In this document: in pieces, positions 1 through 6,702 of the stretch
Position numbering within the stretch: the stretch's first letter is position 1
Layout of the letters: the number at the start of each line of letters is the position of its first letter
DNA from: Campylobacteraceae bacterium
GTDB taxonomy: Bacteria > Campylobacterota > Campylobacteria > Campylobacterales > Campylobacteraceae
DNA length: 25,692 nucleotides
Assembly: GCA_031259875.1 (NCBI GenBank)
Contig: JAIRKW010000004.1
Coordinates: 1-25,692 of the forward strand
Reading direction: 5' to 3'
Translations under genes and position numbers: made by a program
Notes under the pieces: generated by a model
Database searches by the model: none
What the model was told of the DNA's origin: nothing
The model's input: only the letters and a program-made list of their open reading frames with translations

Positions 1-1089
1 TTTTTCACCTTCTATATAAATTTGCAAATTTTCATCTTTGAGCGAATTTTTATTGTCCGCTTTAATAATGTCAATAAGTGCGGTTTTAACTTTCGGATGG
101 GTTTCAATAATGCCCTCTATTTGTATTGCAGAAAGTCTTTTGCCACCGATTTTAACAATATTTGATTGTCTACCTTTCAGTTCAAATTTATCTCCTGTAA
201 ACTCTGCTTCATCAAAAGTTTTTATTTCACCGCCGAGATGTCTCAATTCGCCTTCATACGAATAGTCGCTGACCCAAGGTGAACGTACATGCAGACATCC
301 GTCTTCTGCTTTTGTGCAAATAACACCATCTAAAGGCTGCCATAAACTCTCGCCGTTTTTTCTGTACGCAATACCGCCCGTTTCGGTAGAGCCGTAAAGC
401 TGAATAATATTTGCATTAAATCTTTTGCAAAATTCTCCAGCACTTATATTGGACAAAGGCGCAGTTGAACTTATAAATAAAGCCCCGCCAAAATCATAAT
501 CTTCACTCATTTGCAAAAGAGCATTTATATACAAAGGCGTTGTAGCTATAAGAGTATTTTTGTCTGCTAAAGCTGCCAAGTCGGCAGGCAAAAAGCGTTC
601 GCGAAAACGCAAATCAATATCTAAAAGTTTTGCTAATGTCAGCATTAATATGCCGTATATATGCACAAACGGTACAGATACTGCCATTTTGGTTATGTCA
701 TAGGGCTTAAAAAGTTCTGCCAAGACCTCTATTTCATTTTGAATATGTTTTTTGGTTTTAAAAACTCCCAGCGGCATGCCTGTAGTACCTGAAGTAAAAA
801 GCATAAAATCATACTCAATATCAAAAAATGTTTTCTTTTTTGCACCGCTTTTTAGTATGGGCAAATGCATCTCATCTTTTAGTTTTGCATCTAAAATTTT
901 ATGGGAAGTATCATATAAAATAACTCTTGCATTTGAGTAGATAGCTTGAAATATCGCTATGGCAGAGTCAAACCTGCTATCACAATCAACTAATCCGCTC
1001 GAATTTTCAAGCTCTTTTGTTTTGCAGTTTTGCTCATTTATCTCATAAATTTTTTGCGTCAAATCTTCATTGTCAAGTATCAGCCTCAT
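1..1089 (-). CDS. AMP-dependent acyl/aryl ligase of an aryl-polyene-type cluster (3' end outside window)
   Basis: Adenylate-forming ligase of the ANL superfamily, inferred to activate an aryl-acrylate starter (coumarate/cinnamate-like) for polyene synthesis. The start is the ATG at 1087-1089, which overlaps the end of the exporter gene by 17 nt; 363 codons are visible and the frame is open through the left edge. Visible motifs are the P-loop TSGTTGMPLG (residues 99-108), YGSTE (232-236), TGD (298-300) and the hinge GRQ (306-308) followed by KIGGKR. The P-loop sits only about 100 residues from the start, so the N-terminal part is much shorter than in ordinary acyl-CoA synthetases, as in ligases of aryl-polyene clusters. 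The usual P-loop lysine (PKG) is leucine (PLG). The final lysine of the A10 motif would lie beyond the window. The family is clear; the substrate is inferred from the neighbouring ammonia-lyase. Confidence 0.85.
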   Translation of the reverse strand, partial: MRLILDNEDLTQKIYEINEQNCKTKELENSSGLVDCDSRFDSAIAIFQAIYSNARVILYDTSHKILDAKLKDEMHLPILKSGAKKKTFFDIEYDFMLFTSGTTGMPLGVFKTKKHIQNEIEVLAELFKPYDITKMAVSVPFVHIYGILMLTLAKLLDIDLRFRERFLPADLAALADKNTLIATTPLYINALLQMSEDYDFGGALFISSTAPLSNISAGEFCKRFNANIIQLYGSTETGGIAYRKNGESLWQPLDGVICTKAEDGCLHVRSPWVSDYSYEGELRHLGGEIKTFDEAEFTGDKFELKGRQSNIVKIGGKRLSAIQIEGIIETHPKVKTALIDIIKADNKNSLKDENLQIYIEGEK

Positions 1090-3091
1090 CTTTTGTCCCC
1101 ATAAAATATAAAAGTATCATTACTGTAAAACAAGCGCAAAGAGCCGTTATGCCGATGCTTCTCATTGAGGCAATAGAGCTTGCGGACAATGCACCAAAAC
1201 CTGCAATTGTACTAAAAAGAGAATAACATATAGCCTCTTTTATCTTTTTTCCGCCGCCCGATGCTGCATAAATGCCATAATCTACACTTATGGCAACAAT
1301 AAGTATAAGTATAAAGATGTGAAGAATTGTGACTTTTATGAAAATGAATATACATAAGCAAACAGCCAAAGGTGTGCAGACAAAACTTAAGGCTCTAAAG
1401 AAATCTTTTCTTGCAGCAAAAATAAGTGCGGCAACAATAAAAATAACTGTAAAACCGCCTGCTAATACAAGCTCGTTCCTTGCGTTTAACAGCTCTTTTT
1501 TAAAAAGGCGTACAGAGTTTACCTCTATAATATCTTCTTCCATTACGCTTTGCGTTGTGTATCCCAAAGCGTAAAATTTATCGCCAAAATGTACGATTTG
1601 ATTGGCAAGCAAAAACTCTTTTTCGTAAGACGGAGGATTTGGATAGAGCAAAGAATCGTCATAAGAGTTATCAAAATAGCTTTTTTTAAAGCCAAGCGAA
1701 GCGGCGGCATTATTTAGATTATTTTTAAAAGAAGCAAAATCAAGTTTTTGAATTTTGGATAATTTTTGATGATACTCATCTGTGTCTAACAGTGAAGCTG
1801 CATTCAAAGTTACTCCATATTGGCGTAAGAGTTTTGCTTTTTGTATCAACTCGTCAAGTAAGTTTGCTTGTAAAAGTACAGTAGTTTGATTGGCAAAATT
1901 CACTAATTTGGCTTTAGCATCCAAAGAGTCGTTTTTTATATCAAGCGCTTTTATATCATAATCAAACCGAAGCCATAGTGGTGATAAAGTGATGATTATC
2001 AAGCTTGCCATACAGACTAGCAGCGGATTTAATACCCTTTTGACTTTAAAATCAAATCTGTTTTTATCAGTTCTGTCAAACCCTAAATGCGGATATATAA
2101 ACACAAATGAGACATATGCAAATACCAATGCCGATGCAGAGGTGAGCGCTATTTGGGATATAAGCGTGAAGTTTACTAAACCTAAAGCCGCAAATGCTGC
2201 AAATGTGGTCAAAAAACCTAAAAAGACAGTTTTGGAAAAAGTGTATTTCTTGTAAAATCCTAAAACATAATAATGAAACATGTAATCAATAGACACAGAA
2301 CTGACAGCTGCGGCAAATATCAAAGAGTAGAGCGAAATCTCACTCCAGATAAGAGCTGCTATAATTTGCGAAAAGGCTGCTGCGCTTAAAAGCGTTAAAA
2401 TTACGCATATTAAAAGAGCAGGCTGTCTTAACCAATATAGATACAAAAGTGCTAAAACAGCCATGGAGATAAAGAGTATAAATTTAACTTGAAAAGCGAA
2501 AATTTCAGCGTTTTCTACTTGATAAAAAAACGGTGAAAAAACAAATGCGTTATTTGCCTCAGCAATGTTTAAGAGTTTGTCGTAATACTCTTTGTACTGA
2601 TTTGGCGCGATATTGAGCTTAAAAGCTATAGTCTGCTCAAAACCTTCTATCATTGGTGCAGCAGACAACATGCGTGTATTTTTAAATAAAGAGAGCGGAT
2701 CGTCTTTATCCATTGCGAATGTAAAACCATCTAAAAGCTCTTTTTTTAAAACAGTTAATTTCTCTTTTATCTGTTCAAAATTCGGCAAAGCTTCTGGTAT
2801 TTCAGCAAGATAGAAGCGATGCTCTAATATCTCATTTTGCCGTATGCTCTCATAACCTTTCAGCTGCTCTATTTGCCAAAGCATTTGCGCCAAATCCGTA
2901 CCTTTTGCAGCAAGTACGACATATTGGGCTTGATTTATAGTATTGTAAATCAAAAGTGTCTCTTTGGAACTACCCTGCGGCAGCAGAGCAGAGAAAGAGG
3001 CAGAGAGCTTACTTTTTACATCAAGCGCCCACAAAGATAACAAAAGCAGGATAAAGACAGCTAATAGACTACCTCTTTTTAACCACATCAA
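1073..3091 (-). CDS. MMPL/RND-type exporter of the aryl-polyene-type cluster
   Basis: Inner-membrane protein of the RND superfamily (MMPL branch), 672 residues. It shows the two-fold RND layout: an N-terminal membrane helix (about 9-25), a large periplasmic domain, a bundle of hydrophobic helices (about 200-330 and 355-372), a second periplasmic domain, and a final bundle (about 545-668). The helix-4-like motifs SVSIDYMFHYY and, in the second half, SVDYGIYAASGGG are the expected repeat pair. Genes of this type next to a LolA-like gene are standard in aryl-polyene clusters, where they are thought to move the finished lipid-like pigment across the envelope. The start overlaps the LolA-like gene by 23 nt; ATG codons at 3091 and 3088 are equally possible starts. 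Its last codons overlap the ligase start by 17 nt, suggesting translational coupling. Transport substrate is inferred from context. Confidence 0.85.
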   Translation of the reverse strand: MMWLKRGSLLAVFILLLLSLWALDVKSKLSASFSALLPQGSSKETLLIYNTINQAQYVVLAAKGTDLAQMLWQIEQLKGYESIRQNEILEHRFYLAEIPEALPNFEQIKEKLTVLKKELLDGFTFAMDKDDPLSLFKNTRMLSAAPMIEGFEQTIAFKLNIAPNQYKEYYDKLLNIAEANNAFVFSPFFYQVENAEIFAFQVKFILFISMAVLALLYLYWLRQPALLICVILTLLSAAAFSQIIAALIWSEISLYSLIFAAAVSSVSIDYMFHYYVLGFYKKYTFSKTVFLGFLTTFAAFAALGLVNFTLISQIALTSASALVFAYVSFVFIYPHLGFDRTDKNRFDFKVKRVLNPLLVCMASLIIITLSPLWLRFDYDIKALDIKNDSLDAKAKLVNFANQTTVLLQANLLDELIQKAKLLRQYGVTLNAASLLDTDEYHQKLSKIQKLDFASFKNNLNNAAASLGFKKSYFDNSYDDSLLYPNPPSYEKEFLLANQIVHFGDKFYALGYTTQSVMEEDIIEVNSVRLFKKELLNARNELVLAGGFTVIFIVAALIFAARKDFFRALSFVCTPLAVCLCIFIFIKVTILHIFILILIVAISVDYGIYAASGGGKKIKEAICYSLFSTIAGFGALSASSIASMRSIGITALCACFTVMILLYFMGTKDEADT

Positions 3092-3557
3092 TAGTTATCC
3101 TTGAGTTATCCCAGAAAAAAAATTCAATCTGTTTTATTTTATCTTCATCAGAAGTGTAAATTATTTTAAAAATGTGAGCTGATGTTGCAATGGGTGTCAA
3201 AACGATTTCACTGGTGTTGTTTGTTACTGTAAAAAAGCTCTTTATTTTTGCTTCGTCTTTTTTAAATATAGCCTCCAAAAGAGTAAGCATTAAGCCAAGT
3301 TCACGCTCTTCTTGAATGCTTTTTTGCATGGTAGAATCTTTGGTTTGTATAGTTATCGTATTATTTTCAAGTGTTATTTCGCGTGTATTTGGCGGAAGAT
3401 AGCGGATTGATGTATGATTTGCGCCAAACTCTGCCTCACCTTTTTTGGTAATTTTTTCATTTAGTGCTTCAATATAGCGCGTTTCTACAAATTCTACCGT
3501 TGTATTCTGCGCTGCAAGAAAAGTTGATAAAAAAAATAAAATAATTGCTTTATTCAT
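3069..3557 (-). CDS. LolA-like periplasmic carrier protein
   Basis: Predicted periplasmic protein of 162 residues. The N-terminus (MNKAIILFFLSTFLAAQ) is a short signal peptide with no lipobox cysteine; the rest is beta-rich and contains the TREITLENNTITI-type strands of the LolA fold. LolA itself shuttles lipoproteins to the outer membrane; LolA-like proteins in aryl-polyene clusters are thought to carry the pigment lipid instead, probably with the MMPL exporter just downstream. A longer frame begins at 3656, but the ATG at 3555-3557 is preferred because it creates a normal signal peptide and gives an 8-nt overlap with the upstream gene (stop at 3550), in line with the other junctions of this operon. 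The assignment rests on size, signal peptide and position more than on unmistakable motifs. Confidence 0.75.
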   Translation of the reverse strand: MNKAIILFFLSTFLAAQNTTVEFVETRYIEALNEKITKKGEAEFGANHTSIRYLPPNTREITLENNTITIQTKDSTMQKSIQEERELGLMLTLLEAIFKKDEAKIKSFFTVTNNTSEIVLTPIATSAHIFKIIYTSDEDKIKQIEFFFWDNSRITIDVVKKR

Positions 3558-4065
3558 AATTTTTTCTTTGTAAATATATATGCCAAGCCGCCGCGCAGGC
3601 AAAGACAGCGTACCAACCCACAGAAACATAAAAAGCCCACAGCCACTTCGAAGCAAACGCTAAAAAACCAATATGCAAAACTACATTTATCCATGCTGCA
3701 CTTATCCAAATGGGTGCCATTGGTTTAATTCTCTCTTGATTCATGTACTCTTGAAAGTATCGGTTTTTCATGCTGTTTATTATCATAACGGCCATTTTGT
3801 CTCGCATGCTAAAAAGTAAAGCTGTTCCCAAAGAGATGGCAAGCGGTCCAAATTTGAGCCAGACAGTTTCGCCGAAAATCAAAGTGCCCAAAGAGATAAA
3901 AAAGTAGATAAGAGGGATAATCCATGCTGGACTTTTTTTGAATACGTGTATTACAATCAGCACACTGCTGATTCCCAAAACCGAAGCAGCAGATATCGTA
4001 TCACTAAATGAGTCTGTAAGATAAACCACCAAAGGACCGTAAATAATGGAAAAAAGTACAAGCAT
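3550..4065 (-). CDS. small polytopic membrane protein (COG4648-like)
   Basis: Integral membrane protein of 171 residues with about five to six hydrophobic segments (around 2-15, 25-41, 47-63, 69-86, 120-139 and 143-163) and a basic C-terminus. The central stretch FGETVWLKFGPLAISLGTALLF looks like members of COG4648, an uncharacterised membrane family that recurs in aryl-polyene clusters, and also faintly like the YciB/IspZ intracellular-septation family. Its molecular role is not known; by position it probably assists acyl transfer or export at the inner membrane. The ketoreductase stop (TAA, 4066-4068) directly abuts this ATG, and its own end overlaps the LolA-like gene by 8 nt. The coding call is firm; the family name is from memory and less certain. 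Confidence 0.75.
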   Translation of the reverse strand: MLVLFSIIYGPLVVYLTDSFSDTISAASVLGISSVLIVIHVFKKSPAWIIPLIYFFISLGTLIFGETVWLKFGPLAISLGTALLFSMRDKMAVMIINSMKNRYFQEYMNQERIKPMAPIWISAAWINVVLHIGFLAFASKWLWAFYVSVGWYAVFACAAAWHIYLQRKNYE

Positions 4066-4755
4066 TTAGCGAACCATACCGCCGCTTACATTTAAAATTT
4101 CGCCGCTTATATATTTCGCTTCAGATAAAAAGAGAATTGCTTCCGCAACCTCTTCAGGTTTACCAAAACGTCCAAGCGGAATAATCTTTTGGTAACTTTT
4201 TTCATCTATATTTTTAGACATATTTGAATAAATGATACCAGGTGCTACGGCATTTACGCGGATATTAAATCTTGCCAAATCAAGGCAAAGCGTTTTTGTG
4301 AAAGCTATAATTGCTCCCTTGCTCGCAGCATAATTTGCCTGCCCAAGATTGCCTATTAACCCTGATATGGAAACTATGTTGATAATCGCACCGTCTCTAT
4401 TTTTTATCATATTATTAAGAGCAGCTTTTGTTACACGATAAACACCGTTTAGATTGGTGTCTATGACGCTGTCCCACTGCTTGTCATCCATCCAAAATAT
4501 ATGCGCATCATCCGTAATAGCAGCGTTATTTACTAAAACATTCACGTTTAAATTTTCAAGCTCTTTTTTGATAGCTTCACCGTCTCTCATATTCCACTTA
4601 AGCAGTGTTGCATTAAATTTTTGTCTAAGCTCCCGTGCTTTTTGTTCATTACTGTTATAATGCAAAAAAAGCTTATATCCTTTATCAAAAAATGCTTTTG
4701 CCGTCGCTTCGCCTATTGCGCCGGTAGAACCTGTAATGAGAACGCTTTTGTTCAT
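4066..4755 (-). CDS. FabG-like 3-ketoacyl-ACP reductase
   Basis: Short-chain dehydrogenase/reductase of 229 residues. The nucleotide-binding motif TGSTGAIG is at 8-15, NNAA at 76-79, and the catalytic set is N101, S129, Y142 and K146 (YAASK), with the Ser-to-Tyr spacing of 13 residues that E. coli FabG has. The C-terminal ISGEILNVSGG is the usual FabG ending. It should reduce the beta-keto group of an ACP-bound intermediate with NAD(P)H. Housekeeping fabG genes normally sit with fabD/acpP/fabF; here it lies between an aromatic ammonia-lyase and export genes, so a role as the dedicated ketoreductase of a polyene type II PKS is inferred. Its ATG overlaps the lyase stop (ATGA), and it abuts the next gene. 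Confidence 0.9.
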   Translation of the reverse strand: MNKSVLITGSTGAIGEATAKAFFDKGYKLFLHYNSNEQKARELRQKFNATLLKWNMRDGEAIKKELENLNVNVLVNNAAITDDAHIFWMDDKQWDSVIDTNLNGVYRVTKAALNNMIKNRDGAIINIVSISGLIGNLGQANYAASKGAIIAFTKTLCLDLARFNIRVNAVAPGIIYSNMSKNIDEKSYQKIIPLGRFGKPEEVAEAILFLSEAKYISGEILNVSGGMVR

Positions 4756-6281
4756 TTTAGAGTACCGCTTTCAATCAGTTTGACAATTTTAGCTATATCA
4801 ATATCCATTCTTCTGTCCTCTTTAAGTGCGGGAACATTTGCGCGTATTTTGTCGTGATTGGCGCGTAAAAACGGCGATACCTTATCCGCTCCTCTTATAT
4901 CAGCCGCCTGTGCAAGCCCGATAAGAGCAATGCTTAGCATATTTTTTATATCAGGCAGCATTTTTGAAAAATCCAAAGCAGCAGTCGTTCCCATGCTAAC
5001 TTTATCTTGATTTAAAGATTCTGTTGGACGCGAGTGTACAGAAGCGGCTGTTGTATTTTTGATAACATCGGCAGAGAGTGAACTTAACGTTATTTGCATT
5101 GCTTTAAAACCGTGAAAAAAGTTCTCTTTTTTCAGCTTCAAATTTTCACCAAGACCTCTGTTGAATTTATGGTCAACAAGCAGAGCAAACTCCTTATCCA
5201 ATAAATCAGATAAATTAGCAGCACAAATTTTCAGAGTATCCATAGCGTGTGCTACATACCCGCCGTAAAAATTGCCGGATGTGTAAATTTTACTATTCTG
5301 CGCGTCTATCAAGGGATTATCATTTACAGAGTTTATCTCTTGTTCTGTCCAGCTTTCGGATATTTTCAAGTTGTCCCTTATAACGCCTAAAACCTGCGGT
5401 GCGCAGCGCATAGAATAAGTATCTTGAATGTTGAGGTTATTGTCTTCAAAAAATTTGGCATATCTTTCATCTCTGCCATGAGTAAGTTTTGAGTCTTTTG
5501 TTTTATTCAAAATTGCCTCTGCCGCACCAATTTGCCCCTCAAACGGTTTAACTTTGTGCACAAACTCTTCCAATGGCGTTGTGTCGCAAAGCAGCACCTC
5601 ATACATACCTGCCGTGAATGACTCCATAGTGTTAAGCAATGTTTTAAACTCTTGCATTGAAGCAAGAGCAATTGCGCTCATTATAGTCGTACCATTCATA
5701 ACTGCAAGAGCTTCTTTGGGCTTAAAAAGATATGGCTTTATGCTTAACTTATTATAGATATCGGCTGTTTTATGAATTTCTCCCTCAAAGTATGCCTCCC
5801 TCTCTCCTGCAATAACAGCCGCTATATATGACAAAGGAGTCAAATCGCCGCTTGCTCCTACAGAACCTTGCGATGGAATCGCAGGATATATTTCATGCTT
5901 TAACAGAAGTTCAAAGCGTTTTAAAAGTTCATATGATACTGCCGAATAACCTTTTGAGAGCGAAATAAGCCTTGCTATAAGTGCATATCTCGATACCTCA
6001 GGAGTTAAAAGTTTTCCTACTCCGCATCCATGATATCTGTAAAGATTTTGTTGTAATAAATCTGCTTCATTAGCTTCCAAATAGTTTTTCCCGCTGTCAC
6101 CGTAGCCAGTTGTGACGCCGTATATAGGCTTGCCATTTTTAATCGTATCTGCTAAAAATTTGTGCGAAGCATTAATATATTTTACAAAAACCTCATCTTC
6201 GCTGACATATATATCTTTTGCGTTTGTGATACTTTCAAGTGTTACAAACGCTGTATCTACAACCAGTTGAGAATTATTCAC
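4752..6281 (-). CDS. aromatic amino acid ammonia-lyase (HAL/TAL/PAL family)
   Basis: MIO-dependent lyase of 509 residues, the normal family length. The autocatalytic Ala-Ser-Gly triad that forms the MIO group is A143-S144-G145 inside GSVGASGDLTPLSY; the catalytic tyrosine loop YGVTTGYG starts at Y54; NDNPLID and GNFYGG motifs follow. It removes ammonia from an aromatic amino acid to give an aryl-acrylate (coumarate, cinnamate or urocanate). The selectivity pair reads Tyr83-His84 (YRYHGCGVG), not the Ser-His common in histidine lyases or the His-Leu of Rhodobacter tyrosine lyase, so the substrate cannot be read off. No hut genes are nearby; the cluster suggests a tyrosine- or phenylalanine-derived starter. 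The start is GTG (6279-6281), chosen because AAGGG lies 6 nt upstream, while a nearby ATG is out of frame. Confidence 0.92.
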   Translation of the reverse strand: MNNSQLVVDTAFVTLESITNAKDIYVSEDEVFVKYINASHKFLADTIKNGKPIYGVTTGYGDSGKNYLEANEADLLQQNLYRYHGCGVGKLLTPEVSRYALIARLISLSKGYSAVSYELLKRFELLLKHEIYPAIPSQGSVGASGDLTPLSYIAAVIAGEREAYFEGEIHKTADIYNKLSIKPYLFKPKEALAVMNGTTIMSAIALASMQEFKTLLNTMESFTAGMYEVLLCDTTPLEEFVHKVKPFEGQIGAAEAILNKTKDSKLTHGRDERYAKFFEDNNLNIQDTYSMRCAPQVLGVIRDNLKISESWTEQEINSVNDNPLIDAQNSKIYTSGNFYGGYVAHAMDTLKICAANLSDLLDKEFALLVDHKFNRGLGENLKLKKENFFHGFKAMQITLSSLSADVIKNTTAASVHSRPTESLNQDKVSMGTTAALDFSKMLPDIKNMLSIALIGLAQAADIRGADKVSPFLRANHDKIRANVPALKEDRRMDIDIAKIVKLIESGTLK

Positions 6282-6291
6282 ATTTTTCCCT

Positions 6292-6600
6292 TTAGTTTAT
6301 TTTATACGTAATTATACAAATCTTTTTATCTTCGCGTGTGAAAACAGCGTAAAAATTATCCTCTTTTTGGGTTATGCAAAGCTCTAAAACATCATTTGGT
6401 TTTGCGAATGTTATAAATTTTGCCCGCACAACCTCAACTATCTTATGCCGCATCACGTCTTCACATATATGAAAAAATATAAACCCTGGAAGTATCGGAT
6501 TTCCTTCAAAGTGCGCCTTAAATAAAGAGTGCTCTTTGCTGCTTAAGAGTATACGAAAGTTGTCGCTGTGTTTTTCAATAATATAAAGATTTGTATCCAT
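6292..6600 (-). CDS. hot-dog 3-hydroxyacyl-ACP dehydratase, FabZ/ApeI-like
   Basis: Small protein of 102 residues with the dehydratase signature HFEGNPILPGF (catalytic-type His at residue 30). This matches the FabZ-like dehydratases of aryl-polyene clusters, which remove water from the 3-hydroxy intermediate after ketoreduction. The second catalytic residue, an acid 14 positions after the His in FabZ (E68) and Asp in ApeI-like proteins, is a histidine here (H44); the nearest acid is E47. The gene may therefore have altered chemistry or a thioesterase-like role. Two starts are possible: GTG at 6615 or ATG at 6600, neither with a Shine-Dalgarno. The ATG is preferred because it fits the length of the fold and the likely promoter. 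It is the first gene of the operon, 10 nt ahead of the lyase. Confidence 0.8.
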   Translation of the reverse strand: MDTNLYIIEKHSDNFRILLSSKEHSLFKAHFEGNPILPGFIFFHICEDVMRHKIVEVVRAKFITFAKPNDVLELCITQKEDNFYAVFTREDKKICIITYKIN

Positions 6601-6633
6601 AAAAAATTGTAACACAGGTAATATAAAAATGGT

Positions 6634-6639
6634 ATTGTA
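6634..6639 (-). promoter_or_regulatory. -10 element for the aryl-polyene-type operon
   Basis: The minus strand reads AAAATACAAT here, with the -10 hexamer TACAAT about 34 nt before the dehydratase ATG. The same hexamer occurs at the promoters proposed for mqnD and mlaA. No good -35 hexamer is visible, as is common in Campylobacterota. A second TACAAT at 6606-6611 is so close to the ATG that it would give a nearly leaderless message. Confidence 0.4.
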
Positions 6640-6672
6640 TTTTGCGATTTATTGTTAAATCGTTGATAGAAA

Positions 6673-6702
6673 TTCTATCCGCGCTAATGCGCGGAATTAG
6701 AA
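6673..6702 (-). terminator. hairpin terminator after the TonB-dependent receptor gene
   Basis: CCGCGC (6679-6684) and GCGCGG (6689-6694) form a GC-rich stem with a 4-nt TAAT loop, extended by TTCTA (6673-6677) pairing with TAGAA (6698-6702) across a small bulge. It overlaps the receptor stop codon (6697-6699). The run of T after the stem is short, so it could equally be an mRNA-stabilising hairpin; it marks the boundary between the receptor and the pigment operon. Confidence 0.5.

Noticed and set aside
4066..4755. Housekeeping fabG of fatty acid synthesis
   Set aside because: No fabD, acpP or fabF neighbours; the gene is coupled on both sides to pigment-cluster genes, so a dedicated role is more likely.
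4752..6281. hutH of histidine degradation
   Set aside because: No hutU, hutI or hutG nearby, and the substrate-selectivity pair differs from that of known histidine lyases.
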